From Zobellia uliginosa (lineage in GTDB: Bacteria; Bacteroidota; Bacteroidia; Flavobacteriales; Flavobacteriaceae), in contig NZ_JAHKPY010000002.1 of assembly GCF_018860745.1 (NCBI RefSeq), positions 626,618-690,617 of the forward strand: 64,000 bases of DNA, given 5' to 3'. This document shows positions 36,657 to 46,418 of the stretch, piece after piece; positions within the stretch are counted from its first letter, which is position 1, and each line of letters opens with the position of its first letter. The notes below the pieces were generated by a model. That model ran no database searches. It saw only the letters and a program-made list of their open reading frames with translations, and had not been told where the DNA came from. The translations under genes were made by a program, and so were the position numbers.

Positions 36657-37391
36657 ATGGATAAAATGATGCATTTAGCGGCACAGTATTTAGCTGCTGC
36701 AGGAATAAGTTTTGTAGAGAAGAAAGCAGATGATAGTCATACCAATCTTGGTTGGTCAACTGATAAGCAACGTTTAGAAACACACCCATTATCAAGAGAA
36801 GGAGATGTTCTTGCTTTAAACTATAATACCTTTTCTTTAGAGTGGAATTCCCCTAAGAACAATGCTTCTTTTGCTTTAGATGGTAAAACGCATCAACAAG
36901 CATTGGAATGGTTAACGAATTCTGTGAATACATTTTTGGGTAAGACATATACCTATGATTTTCATTACGACCTACCGTATTCAATTGATGATGCTTTCAC
37001 CTTTGTACTAGATGCATCTAAATTAAAGGAACTTGCCGATTTAAGAAGTTTGACGCAATCTGGTCTAGAAAGAACACTTGAGGTAAATGGTTTGGAATCG
37101 GACATTCGTATTTGGCCCCATCATTTTGATTCAGGTGCTTATGTTATTATTTCTGATGATTTGTCTATTGGCTTTGGTTTAGCTGTACCTGATACGATGA
37201 TTAATGAACACTATTTTTATATCAGCGGATACAAAGGGCATAACGGTTTAGATACTTCTAAGTTTGATGCTCTTTCATTAGGTGAATGGAAAAACGACGG
37301 ATTTAAAGGAGCGGTTTTACCTGCTACAAAAATTAAAGAAGAACAAGCGGTACAGTTTTTCACGGAAGCTATCAATACCTATAAAAAGTAA
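36657..37391 (+). CDS. Conserved protein of unknown function in the double-Rieske operon
   Basis: A 244-residue soluble protein I do not recognise. The ATG at 36657 is preferred: a GTG at 36630 would overlap the previous gene and adds a poor nine-residue lead. There is no signal peptide, membrane segment or Cys cluster. It is acidic, with motifs THPLSREGDVLALNYNTFSLEW, HYDLPYSIDDAF and WPHHFDSGAY. It lies 13 bases after the Rieske-glutamate synthase gene and 2 bases before the epimerase gene, so it is almost surely co-translated with both. A role as partner or binding subunit of the neighbouring enzymes is a guess. Confidence 0.7.
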   Translation: MDKMMHLAAQYLAAAGISFVEKKADDSHTNLGWSTDKQRLETHPLSREGDVLALNYNTFSLEWNSPKNNASFALDGKTHQQALEWLTNSVNTFLGKTYTYDFHYDLPYSIDDAFTFVLDASKLKELADLRSLTQSGLERTLEVNGLESDIRIWPHHFDSGAYVIISDDLSIGFGLAVPDTMINEHYFYISGYKGHNGLDTSKFDALSLGEWKNDGFKGAVLPATKIKEEQAVQFFTEAINTYKK

Positions 37392-37393
37392 AT

Positions 37394-38050
37394 ATGCAAG
37401 TGACCAGTCTTTCATTAGAAGCCTTTAAAGAAATGGATTATTGGGCGGTTGAAAAATACAATCTGTCCATTGAATTGATGATGGAAAATGCGGGGCTTCA
37501 ACTAGCAAGATTAATCGCCAAAAAGGCAACTGCGACCTCTGTTATCACTATTGGCGTTGGTAATGGAAACAATGGTGGTGGCGGTTTAGTAGCTGCTCGA
37601 AGACTTGCTGCTTGGGGGTTTAATGTGAATTTAGATTTGGTAGTTCCTATTACCAAAGACCTGCCAAAAGCACAGTTAGAAAGAGCGTTGTTATTTGGAG
37701 CTAAAGAAGGTATTCCAGAAACAACGGATATTTGGGTAGATGCCTATTTAGGATTCTCTCAAAGATTACCGTTGTCAGATGCTTTTGTAAAAAGTATTGC
37801 ATTAGCAAACGCATCAACGGCATTTAGAATATCATTGGACATTCCCATTGGTATTTCTAAAGATGGTGAATTATCAGGGTTTAAAGCAAACCAAGTAATG
37901 ACCTTGGCAGCTCCTAAAATTCTTTTAGAAAAATTACCGAGCTCAGTAGAAGTGTATATGGCTGATTTGGGAATTCCAAAATCGGTTTATGAGCATTTCA
38001 ATATTCAAATGCCTGATTTTAAAGAATACCAATTGATAAAAATTAAATAA
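37394..38050 (+). CDS. YjeF N-terminal-like protein (NAD(P)H-hydrate epimerase family)
   Basis: A 218-residue stand-alone YjeF_N-fold protein. Expected motifs: MDYWAVEKYNLSIELMMENAG at the N-terminus, VGNGNNGGGGLVAARRLAAWG as the nucleotide loop, the catalytic-type Asp in WVDAYLG, and SLDIPIGIS. Family members epimerise hydrated NADH/NADPH so it can be repaired. The loop has an extra Gly run and DAYLG replaces the common DALFG, and there is no fused dehydratase domain, so a specialised role in this operon is possible. It starts 2 bases after the previous stop. Confidence 0.78.
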   Translation: MQVTSLSLEAFKEMDYWAVEKYNLSIELMMENAGLQLARLIAKKATATSVITIGVGNGNNGGGGLVAARRLAAWGFNVNLDLVVPITKDLPKAQLERALLFGAKEGIPETTDIWVDAYLGFSQRLPLSDAFVKSIALANASTAFRISLDIPIGISKDGELSGFKANQVMTLAAPKILLEKLPSSVEVYMADLGIPKSVYEHFNIQMPDFKEYQLIKIK

Positions 38051-38068
38051 CCAGAAAAAAACCGACCC

Positions 38069-40018
38069 ATGGAAAAGAAAGTAGTGTGGCATAAAGTGTT
38101 AGATAATAAAAAGAGATTGGCAGAAGGTCGTGTAATGACTGTTACTGCTGCTCATAAAGGTATTTGCTTAACACATTTTAAGGGCAAATTTTCTGCTCTA
38201 GATAATAAGTGTCCACACCAAGGTGGACCTCTAGGCGAAGGTTCTATTGAAAACGGATTGTTACGTTGCCCGTGGCATGGTTGGGATTTTGACCCTTGTA
38301 CCGGTGTGCCGCCAGGTGGTTATGATGATGGTATTGAAACTTTTCCAACAAAGGAAGAGGGCGATGAAATTTTTGTGGGTATTGAAGAGGAAGAGAAACA
38401 CGCAGAAACAATCTCTGATGTCATGATAGAGACCATGGTTAATTGGGGTGTTGATACTGGTTTTGGCATGGTTGGTCACTCAAACCTAGGGGTTGCCGAT
38501 GCCATGATGCGTCAAGAAGAAAAAGGAAATTTCAAGTTTTTCGGAATACGTCATGAAGGTGCTGCGGCATTTGCGGCATCTGCTTATGGTAAATTAATGG
38601 GGAAACCTGCAGTTTGCTTTGGTATTGCAGGTCCGGGTTCTACCAATATGTTTACAGGTATGTGGGATGCTAAAGTAGACCGTTCACCAATGTTGGCACT
38701 TTCTGGTCAGGTAAATACACAAGTATTGGGAACAGGTGCCTTTCAAGAAGTAGATTTGGTAGGTGCTTTTCAAACCGTAGCCAATTTTAACCATAGTGTG
38801 CAACAAAACTCTAAGCATAGTGAATTAATGAGCTTGGCGATTAAAAGCGCATTAATAAATAGAGATGTATCTCATATTACTTTCCCAGATGAGGTTGCCT
38901 TTATGCCAAAGCCAGATAACCAAAAGGCACAGACTCCAGAAGATAGAATTACACCTTTTAATATTTCACCGCCAAGACAAATGGTAGCGAAAGCGGTGGG
39001 TATGATTACAGACTCAGAACGACCTGCAATAATCGTAGGGCATGGCGCTCGTTTTCAAATGGATGCTATAATCGCATTTGCAGAAAAATTAAACTGTCCG
39101 GTAATCACCACCTTTAAAGGAAAAGGACAAATTTCTGACCATCATGAATTAGGTTGTGGAGTACTAGGAAGAAGCGGAACGCCCATAGCTTCATGGTTTA
39201 TGAACGAGAGTGATTTATTGATTGTTTTTGGAGCATCGTTTTCTAATCATACAGGTATTACGCCTAAAAAACCTATTATACAGGTAGATTATGACCCAGC
39301 AGCTTTAAGTAAATTTCATAAAGTTGATGCTGCCCTATGGGGAGAGATTTCTGAAACCTTGACCATTATAGAAGAACAAACCGAAGGAAAAATAAATACG
39401 GTAGATAGACGTCCGGAAATTGCAAAACGATGGGAGATATGGCAAGAAGAAAAAGCAAGTAGGCTCCAAGATGAAAGTACAGTTGGTCTAAGTTCAATTG
39501 CAGTATTTGATGCAATGAACAAAGTAGTGCCAGACAATGCGGTTATTGCCGTAGATGTTGGTAACAACACCTATTCTTTTGGTCGTTATTTTGAACCTAA
39601 AAATCAATCTGTATTGATGTCGGGTTACTTGGGTTCTATAGGTTTTGCATTACCTGCAGCAATGGGGGCTTGGGCTGCTCAAGGTAACGAAAGACCTATT
39701 TGGTCCGTTTCCGGTGATGGTGGCTTTGGTCAATATTTAGGTGAGATGATGACTTTGGTGAAATACAATATGAACATTAAGCATGTGCTTTTAAACAACT
39801 CGGAAATCGGTAAAATTTCAAAGGAGCAAAAAGCGGCTGAATTGGATGTTTGGAAAACTTCTTTACACAATGCTAATTTTTCAAAGTATGCAGAGAATTG
39901 TGGAGCACTTGGTATTAGAGTTACCAAAATAGAAGAATTAATACCTGCTTTAGAAAAACTAAAAGCACATGATGGTCCGGCATTACTGGAAATAATCACT
40001 GACGCTAGTTTGATTTAA
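38069..40018 (+). CDS. Rieske-thiamine diphosphate enzyme fusion (pyruvate oxidase-like)
   Basis: A 649-residue fusion. The N-terminal Rieske domain (about 5-105) has CPHQGGPLGEG and CPWHGWDFDPCTG. The rest (about 115-645) is a three-domain TPP enzyme close to pyruvate oxidase/acetolactate synthase: the activating Glu in RHEGAAAFAASAYGK, GPGSTNMFTGMWDA, a central domain with IIVGHGAR, and the TPP/Mg motif GDGGFGQYLGEMM...LLNN. Electrons from decarboxylation of a 2-oxo acid could pass directly into the attached Rieske cluster. It is cytoplasmic by sequence. It is the second Rieske fusion in this operon; the substrate is not identified. Confidence 0.87.
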   Translation: MEKKVVWHKVLDNKKRLAEGRVMTVTAAHKGICLTHFKGKFSALDNKCPHQGGPLGEGSIENGLLRCPWHGWDFDPCTGVPPGGYDDGIETFPTKEEGDEIFVGIEEEEKHAETISDVMIETMVNWGVDTGFGMVGHSNLGVADAMMRQEEKGNFKFFGIRHEGAAAFAASAYGKLMGKPAVCFGIAGPGSTNMFTGMWDAKVDRSPMLALSGQVNTQVLGTGAFQEVDLVGAFQTVANFNHSVQQNSKHSELMSLAIKSALINRDVSHITFPDEVAFMPKPDNQKAQTPEDRITPFNISPPRQMVAKAVGMITDSERPAIIVGHGARFQMDAIIAFAEKLNCPVITTFKGKGQISDHHELGCGVLGRSGTPIASWFMNESDLLIVFGASFSNHTGITPKKPIIQVDYDPAALSKFHKVDAALWGEISETLTIIEEQTEGKINTVDRRPEIAKRWEIWQEEKASRLQDESTVGLSSIAVFDAMNKVVPDNAVIAVDVGNNTYSFGRYFEPKNQSVLMSGYLGSIGFALPAAMGAWAAQGNERPIWSVSGDGGFGQYLGEMMTLVKYNMNIKHVLLNNSEIGKISKEQKAAELDVWKTSLHNANFSKYAENCGALGIRVTKIEELIPALEKLKAHDGPALLEIITDASLI

Positions 40019-40028
40019 ATAAGAAAAC

Positions 40029-41267
40029 ATGTTTCAATCATTTAGTATCATATTCTTAATTGCCGCCTTTTTTAGTTACGTCAACTATAAGTGGTTAAAG
40101 TTGCCATCAACCATTGGGTTAATGATTTTAGCTTTGTCAACGGTCGTTTTAATTACATTGACTCAAAATATATTTCCTGCATTTTATCTTTACTTCTGCG
40201 ATGTGGTAATCAATACAGATTTTAGAAGTCTGTTAATGGACGGTATGTTGAGTTTCTTGCTTTTTGCAGGATCTTTACATGTTAATATCGATGACCTAAA
40301 AAAAGAGCGGAAATCTATACTATTGTTTGCAACGTTCGGGGTGCTTATTTCTACTACTATTGTCGGGTTTTTAACCTATTATCTTGCTCAATCTTTAAGT
40401 ATAGAATTACCTCTTATACATGCTTTGCTTTTTGGAGCATTAATTTCGCCAACAGACCCCATAGCGGTAATGTCAATTTTGAAAAAGGCAAATATTCAGA
40501 AAAGTTTGGGAGTAAAAATTGAAGGCGAATCATTGTTTAATGATGGTATTGGTGTTGTAGTATTTTCTGGTTTGTTGATTGTAGCACGCTTAGATGAAAA
40601 TAGCAATGAATCCGTAAGTAGTGCAATTGGCGAGCTATTTTTAATGGAAGCCGTTGGTGGAATTGTCTACGGTTTGATTTTAGGTTATATAGGATATAGA
40701 GTTATCAAATCTATTAATGAAAATCCGCAATTAGCGGTTTTAATAAGTTTAGCCATTGTCATAGGTGGTTATGCAATAGCTTCGTTACTTCATGTATCCG
40801 GACCGTTGGCTATGGTAGTTTCGGGTATGGTCATTGGAAATAAAATTAATATAGCATCAAATAAAGGAATGACTCGCAAAATGCTGAATAATATTTGGGA
40901 AGTTCTAGATGATGTATTTAATGCTATTCTATTCGTTCTAATAGGGTTGTCAATACACCTGCTTAAATTTGATTCGTTATACCTTACTTTAGGTGTCTTG
41001 TCTGTATTCGTGGTGCTTTTAGCTCGTTTTATATCGGTGTTATTACCGTATAGTTTACTAAAACATGAAGAAAGTAAACCTATAAAAACAGTGGCTATTT
41101 TAACCTGGGGAGGCTTACGCGGTGGTATATCCATAGCATTGGCACTTAGTTTGTCAGAAGACCTTTCTGCGGAAATCATATTATATATAACCTATGTTGT
41201 GGTACTGGTGTCGGTACTTGTACAAGGGTTGAGTGTTGGTAAAGTAGCAAAGAAAATATATAGCTAG
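40029..41267 (+). CDS. Na+/H+ antiporter (CPA1/NhaP type)
   Basis: A 412-residue inner-membrane antiporter with about 12 hydrophobic helices. CPA1 motifs are present: LFGALISPTDPIAVMSILK with the paired ion-binding region, EGESLFNDGIGVVVF with the Asn-Asp motif, and GGLRGGISIALALSL near the C-terminus. It exchanges Na+ or another cation for protons, so it would help with pH or salt stress, as expected in a marine organism. It starts 10 bases after the TPP enzyme gene. Confidence 0.9.
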   Translation: MFQSFSIIFLIAAFFSYVNYKWLKLPSTIGLMILALSTVVLITLTQNIFPAFYLYFCDVVINTDFRSLLMDGMLSFLLFAGSLHVNIDDLKKERKSILLFATFGVLISTTIVGFLTYYLAQSLSIELPLIHALLFGALISPTDPIAVMSILKKANIQKSLGVKIEGESLFNDGIGVVVFSGLLIVARLDENSNESVSSAIGELFLMEAVGGIVYGLILGYIGYRVIKSINENPQLAVLISLAIVIGGYAIASLLHVSGPLAMVVSGMVIGNKINIASNKGMTRKMLNNIWEVLDDVFNAILFVLIGLSIHLLKFDSLYLTLGVLSVFVVLLARFISVLLPYSLLKHEESKPIKTVAILTWGGLRGGISIALALSLSEDLSAEIILYITYVVVLVSVLVQGLSVGKVAKKIYS

Positions 41268-41279
41268 TAAAATTATTTA

Positions 41280-41918
41280 ATGATGGAAGAATCAGAAAAA
41301 GTAATAAAAAAGCAAGAAAAAGCGATTGATAAGCAATTGATTGCCGAATTGGGTATTGATAAAGAGAAACTAAAAGAACTGAAGAAGAAACTTTCAAAAG
41401 TTGAACCTCGTTCAGAACGTGGTGCAGAAACTTTGTTTCGTTTGGTATCTAAAAATCAGTATACTTTGAACGCGATGATCGATAGAAAATCGAATATTCT
41501 TATTTCCATCAACGCACTTATTCTATCTATAATTTTGGGTACCGTATTAAGTCAGTTAGATAAGGATCCACATCTTATATATCCGGCAATTATTATGCTT
41601 GTCACCAATCTTATATCTATTGCATATGCCGTATTTGCAACTAGACCAGAGCTTACACATGGTGATAGGAGTACCAATAATCTTTTGTTCTATGGTAATT
41701 TTAATACTATGAACGAAGAAGAATATACAGAAGAACTTACTGGTTTAATGTACAAGGGCGACGAACTTTATAAGACCATTGCAAGGGATACGTTTCACTT
41801 AGGGAAGACAATTGATAGAAAGTTTAAACTACTTAGAACTTCTTTTCATGTATTCTTAGTAGGTATTATTTTAGCGGTGGTAGGGTTTATTGCTTGCCAT
41901 ATTATGTTCGCTATGTAA
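41280..41918 (+). CDS. PycTM/DUF5706-like membrane protein
   Basis: A 212-residue protein whose first 45 residues are strongly charged and probably coiled (KKQEKAIDKQ, KLKELKKKLSKVEP). After that comes RLVSKNQYTLNAMIDRKSNILISINALILSIILGTVL, the hallmark of the Pycsar effector PycTM (DUF5706), with two membrane segments near 75-95 and 100-118 and a third at the C-terminus. In Pycsar defence such proteins act with an adjacent pyrimidine cyclase (cCMP/cUMP). No cyclase gene lies here, so this may be a housekeeping relative. ATGATG gives two adjacent starts. It ends the long plus-strand run, 2 bases from a convergent gene. Confidence 0.78.
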   Translation: MMEESEKVIKKQEKAIDKQLIAELGIDKEKLKELKKKLSKVEPRSERGAETLFRLVSKNQYTLNAMIDRKSNILISINALILSIILGTVLSQLDKDPHLIYPAIIMLVTNLISIAYAVFATRPELTHGDRSTNNLLFYGNFNTMNEEEYTEELTGLMYKGDELYKTIARDTFHLGKTIDRKFKLLRTSFHVFLVGIILAVVGFIACHIMFAM

Positions 41919-41920
41919 TC

Positions 41921-42277
<357 letters not shown>

Positions 42278-42333
42278 TTAATGCGCTATTATGGCGAAAA
42301 TATCAAAAAAACTAGGGATATGTATAAAAAAGT

Positions 42334-42360
42334 AGCAAGCCCTTGGAAAAGGGCTTGCTT
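42334..42360 (-). terminator. Terminator after the beta-propeller lipoprotein gene
   Basis: Arms AGCAAGCCCTT (42334-42344) and AAGGGCTTGCT (42349-42359) form an 11-base perfect stem with a GGAA-type tetraloop. Read on the minus strand it is followed closely by a T-run (42325-42330 region). A shorter T-run on the other side means it could also work for plus-strand transcripts. Confidence 0.75.
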
Positions 42361-42414
42361 TTAAAGTTTAGAGAACATAAGGTTTACTTTAGGAGAACCT
42401 TATAATTAAATTAA

Positions 42415-43755
42415 TTATGGTTGGTAAGAAGGTAACTCAACTACATAGGATTCCACTGATTTTCCGTCATCGCTACCACTCCAGTCAGATCCAAAAAGCA
42501 CACGGGTTCCTGTAGGGCTAATTACGGCATGAGGCTCTCCCCAATAACCAAACTCATCGGAATCGGATCTATGGTGTCCAATTCTGTATACTTGTATGTT
42601 TTCTGGTTCAACTCTTGCTATCACCAATTCTTGATCTAAAAGCGTTTGTCCGTCTAATTGAAACCCCATCATAGAAGCTGCAATCCATCCCGGATTTTTA
42701 TGAGCTACAGCAGAAATATGCGTACCGCTTTTTGGATAATCATATCCTAAATCTTCAGAGATAACAGGTAAACAATCGCCTGTGTTTAGGTCATAAGCAA
42801 CAATATTCCCTAAACATCCACCATTGGGACCACCGTTAAATGTTACCGTAAAATCGGCATCGGTTCCGTTCGCCATTTTACCTAAAGAAGAATGTTCTGG
42901 TTTCTGTTTGTTAAGTCTAGTTACAAGGTTACCGTTGGTATCGTATGAAGATACATTATGGTAAAAAAGTTGACCGCTTGGGGCAGGCATAGCCGCTGTA
43001 TAGTTTACGTCATCAATATTGAAAGTAGTTAACTTTTGAGTTGAAAAACGATAAGCGTAGGCTGTATTGTTCTCACAACGAAATCCTATTATATCATTGT
43101 CCCAAGATGGCATTTGAACATCGTTGCCCATACTTAGGCCACCTGTACAACCGGTTATTTCCCTAAGGTTCACCAAAATCTCTTTGTTACCAGATGATAC
43201 GGTGTATTTGGTATAATCATCCGTTCTTTTATCAAGGTAATAAAGAATGTCAGCTTCTTTAAAATCCCAATATAATTGTTCTATATCATCTGGTAGAATA
43301 TCGTCTAGGTTTCTAATAAAAGCATAGGTCTTACCATCTAATAATTGATGTACACCATTAGTTTGGTCGTACAAAATCATTCGGGTTTCATCTGCGTTCC
43401 ATGCTTGAACGGTACTATACATTGGTTTTGTAACGGTACCATCGCCACCATTAGAAATTCTACGGATAATTGTTCCGAATGAAGGATCTACAATGGTTTC
43501 CAAATACCCAGGTTTCGCAATATCTTGCATGGGGTGTGGCTCTAAATCGTTTGCGGTAAGTTCTGTAGCGATATCTACAGTAACTACATCTTCATCGGGG
43601 GTTGCTTCCTCCTCCTCGGTGTTCTCTTCTTCGGGAGTTTCGGATTCCTGTTCTTCAGAATCGTCATCTGGAATTAAATTTAAGTTGTCACTGGTACAGC
43701 TCATAATGCTGAATCCAACACAAAAAAACAATAAGTACATTTTCACTTTGTTCAT
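42415..43755 (-). CDS. Beta-propeller-like surface lipoprotein
   Basis: A 446-residue lipoprotein. I use the ATG at 43755 because it gives a type II signal peptide (MYLLFFCVGFSIMSC, Cys near residue 20); the frame is open further upstream. A very acidic linker follows (about 28-62, mostly Glu/Asp/Thr), typical of surface-exposed lipoproteins in Flavobacteriaceae. The rest reads as a WD-like or oligogalacturonate-lyase-like beta-propeller (IIRRISNGG, WNADETRMILYD, EPHAVISPTGTRVLFGSDW). The WNADETRMI/SPTGTRVLF repeats are TolB-like blades. Glycan or peptide binding is possible; an enzyme role is not shown. A terminator follows at 42334-42360. Confidence 0.72.
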   Translation of the reverse strand: MNKVKMYLLFFCVGFSIMSCTSDNLNLIPDDDSEEQESETPEEENTEEEEATPDEDVVTVDIATELTANDLEPHPMQDIAKPGYLETIVDPSFGTIIRRISNGGDGTVTKPMYSTVQAWNADETRMILYDQTNGVHQLLDGKTYAFIRNLDDILPDDIEQLYWDFKEADILYYLDKRTDDYTKYTVSSGNKEILVNLREITGCTGGLSMGNDVQMPSWDNDIIGFRCENNTAYAYRFSTQKLTTFNIDDVNYTAAMPAPSGQLFYHNVSSYDTNGNLVTRLNKQKPEHSSLGKMANGTDADFTVTFNGGPNGGCLGNIVAYDLNTGDCLPVISEDLGYDYPKSGTHISAVAHKNPGWIAASMMGFQLDGQTLLDQELVIARVEPENIQVYRIGHHRSDSDEFGYWGEPHAVISPTGTRVLFGSDWSGSDDGKSVESYVVELPSYQP

Positions 43756-44313
43756 AAGATTTAAATTTCGGGGTTTAAAGATGTACGAATAAACTGAGGA
43801 TGTGGTTGTTGTATTCTTTAATTTTAACAAGTTTGTTTATGAATAAGTAGCTTTTATTCTATTATCTGTAAATCATCCAGTAGTGTAGAATAGTACTGAT
43901 ACTAGGTGAAAGGAATTTTTTTTGAAGTGAAATTCTGCGTTTAAAAAAAATTTAAGAAAATTTAAGAAATACGCTTAAATTTTAAAAAAATGTTCTCGAA
44001 GAAAAAAAATATCAATTAATGAATCATTCTAAATGAAAAAATAGGATGCCTAAAATTACTGTTGAATAATATCTTTTTTTAATGATTTCAAAAAGGTAAT
44101 TTATGTAGAGCACCATTTAAATAATAAATCAAAAGCAAATGTTTATTTGAGGAATTCAGAAGTTTTAAAGAACAAATCATCTTCAACCTTTAATTACTTT
44201 TAATAGCCACTTATTTTATCGTTCAAATTTAATTAAAACAACAACAAAAAGCCCCATCATTTCTGGCAGGGCTTCTTTAATTACAATATTTAAAGATTTC
44301 ATCACAACTATAT
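43756..44313. other. Long AT-rich non-coding gap
   Basis: About 560 bases lie between the start of the lipoprotein gene and the end of the 604-residue protein gene. The stretch at 43920-44010 is nearly pure A/T with repeated AATTTAAGAAA words. A terminator sits at its right end (44249-44274). I see no credible gene or RNA. Confidence 0.5.
44249..44274 (-). terminator. Terminator after the 604-residue protein gene
   Basis: On the minus strand AAGCCC and GGGCTT pair around a 14-base loop, followed by TTTTTG. It lies 40 bases beyond the stop of the gene at 44314-46128. The stem is short (6 bases), so confidence is moderate. Confidence 0.6.
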
Positions 44314-46128
44314 TTAAGACGCTAAATTCTCTTCAGGTATTTCAACTTCTTCGGTTAACAATGATAAGAAAATTCGGGACTCCTTTAACTGTTGCGTCGC
44401 AAGGTTATAATAGGGGAGTGCCTTATTTTTTTTTGCCTCAAATAGATTTTTATAATACCCAATACCTTCCATTAAATTACTGCTAAATGACAGTAATTGT
44501 TTTCTACGTTTAGCGGTAGGCATCATTTTAGATTCCGAAATTTGTTCTTTATAATATTCTAAATAGATGTGAAGTTCTTTTATGAACATATTTGGGCGAT
44601 TTGGATGTGACATTACATTCTTCTTGCCATAGATATGCCTCATCATTTCATCTAACGTAGATACTTTTGAAAAATAAGCCATATTAGGTCCTGGGCAAAC
44701 AGATACGCCTTCACCTTCAATTTTTGTATCTAGATTATAAGCGAGTAGTGCAGATGTCCCTAAACCTACGCAGGTACAGGATTTTTCCGTAATCTTATGA
44801 AAATGATAATCGTATTCGGTTTGTGAGAGGTCTTTGCTTTTGAGTTCTTTTAACTTCTTGTTTTGGTATTGTCTAGATGCCGTACAAAGTCCTTTTTCAC
44901 TAAAATCTTTGTTTAGCGCTACAAATTTTTTCGGACATGGACTACCAGGTTTGCCGTCAGAAATGCGGGCCGCTTTTTCAACATCTTTGGTATTCCCTTT
45001 TAAACTGTGAAAAGGAATACCCAATGGCGAAATATTACTCAAATACAAGTCTTCTTCTTTGGCTTTGACCAATCTGTCTAAAGTGCCTTTATCTACTGTG
45101 GTCGCCTCAGGAACTAAAAGAAAAGCGGAACCCCAACCAACAGAGTCTACGTTGTATTCATCTATAAGAAATTGATGTTCTGCAGCAGTACCAACACCGC
45201 CTTGAGCAGTGATTTTTAAAGACAATGGCTGGTTTGGAGTTGTACGTTCTTTAAGTTGAAGAGAACTGATTAAAAGGTCATAAACCGTATCTATCAATTC
45301 TTGTTTATTTTCTTTGAACTGATGTAATATAGGACCCATTAAGTGGCCATCCGTGGCAAATGCATGTCCACCACAATTAAGTCCAGATTCTATACGGTAT
45401 TCTGAAACCCAAATACCTTTTTTGGCTAGAAATTTTCCCTGTATCATAGCTGACCGGTAATCACTTACCTTAAGAACAATCTTCTTTTTAATGTTCCCGT
45501 TGGCCTCCGGATAAAAATCATCAAACTGTTCTAAATAGCTATATAAACGAGGGTTCATTCCTGCAGAAAGAACTACGGAAGAGTTCAGCTTACTATTTGC
45601 AAACCCTCTAAGAGCAGCATGCGCATCATTAAATTCAGATGAAAGTTTTTCTTTTTTAATGTAGTTATCCTTATCAACCTTCGTCATGATGTTTACATCA
45701 ATACTCCCCATGGGCATTCGCTCTTTAACCCAGTCTTTAATTTCAGTAAAATTAAAAGAGTGTTCAGAGAGTTGAAAAAACTCTTTTTTAAAGGTTGATG
45801 AATCGGGTAGGGAGTTGAAATAAGACCGGATGCCGTCAGCAGTTTCGGTAGTGGTATTTTTGAAATTATCAAATTTTTCTTGAGCAAGATCTTGAATCAT
45901 GTCAAGATAAGAAGTTATGCGTTTGGCCCTAAAATCTTCTATATTATCTGTAATTTCCTGATAAGGGAGGTCATATTTGCCAGAGTACATCTTGCGAAGC
46001 TTTTCCAATAGAATATCATCTACTAGCGAAATAACGGAGTCAATACCAAATTGTGAAACTTTTAAAGGAGAGTCAATTGTAAAGCCAATGCCCATAACTG
46101 GAATGTGAAAGGAATGTGCTTGCGTCAT
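44314..46128 (-). CDS. Conserved 604-residue protein of unknown function
   Basis: A cytoplasmic 604-residue protein I do not recognise. The N-terminus is IPVMGIGFTIDSPLKVSQFGIDSVISL. The central part has CGGHAFATDG, then KITAQGGVGTAAEHQFL and GWGSAFLLVPEATTV, a series that weakly recalls FMN TIM-barrel enzymes (nitronate monooxygenase, IMP dehydrogenase). The C-terminal third has several Cys that could bind metal or an Fe-S cluster (GSPCPKKF, GLCTAS, CTCVGLG, VCPGP) and then an alpha-helical tail. It is a single-gene unit with its own terminator, 290 bases from acs. An oxidoreductase is a reasonable guess, nothing more. Confidence 0.6.
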   Translation of the reverse strand: MTQAHSFHIPVMGIGFTIDSPLKVSQFGIDSVISLVDDILLEKLRKMYSGKYDLPYQEITDNIEDFRAKRITSYLDMIQDLAQEKFDNFKNTTTETADGIRSYFNSLPDSSTFKKEFFQLSEHSFNFTEIKDWVKERMPMGSIDVNIMTKVDKDNYIKKEKLSSEFNDAHAALRGFANSKLNSSVVLSAGMNPRLYSYLEQFDDFYPEANGNIKKKIVLKVSDYRSAMIQGKFLAKKGIWVSEYRIESGLNCGGHAFATDGHLMGPILHQFKENKQELIDTVYDLLISSLQLKERTTPNQPLSLKITAQGGVGTAAEHQFLIDEYNVDSVGWGSAFLLVPEATTVDKGTLDRLVKAKEEDLYLSNISPLGIPFHSLKGNTKDVEKAARISDGKPGSPCPKKFVALNKDFSEKGLCTASRQYQNKKLKELKSKDLSQTEYDYHFHKITEKSCTCVGLGTSALLAYNLDTKIEGEGVSVCPGPNMAYFSKVSTLDEMMRHIYGKKNVMSHPNRPNMFIKELHIYLEYYKEQISESKMMPTAKRRKQLLSFSSNLMEGIGYYKNLFEAKKNKALPYYNLATQQLKESRIFLSLLTEEVEIPEENLAS

Positions 46129-46317
46129 ATACTATGTTTTTGTGATGGTTAAACCTAAATGAACAGTCTTGATTCAAGGTTTGCAACTGTAGCTCACAAA
46201 AATGCAGTGTCTAGGTTTTTTATAATATGATTTTGATCAGGTTTTGAAGATATTTCCTACTAATTATCCTTTGAGCCGAGTATATCTTTTATAATTTATT
46301 ATTAATAATTTGGAAGC

Positions 46318-46363
46318 CAAAAAAAGCAAACGCATTAGAATACCGTGTAGTCTAATGCGTTTG
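46318..46363 (-). terminator. Strong terminator after acetyl-CoA synthetase
   Basis: Perfect 13-base arms at 46327-46339 and 46351-46363 flank an 11-base loop. On the minus strand the stem is followed by CTTTTTTT. It lies about 55 bases past the acs stop, and a T-run on the other side could also stop plus-strand transcripts. Confidence 0.9.
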
Positions 46364-46418
46364 TAAAAAAATCGAGTATGATTAATCTACTTAATGGTTA
46401 AAAGTACGGATAGCTGTG

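Noticed and set aside
41280-41918. Complete Pycsar antiphage system
   Set aside because: No pyrimidine cyclase gene lies next to it, so only an effector-like protein can be claimed.
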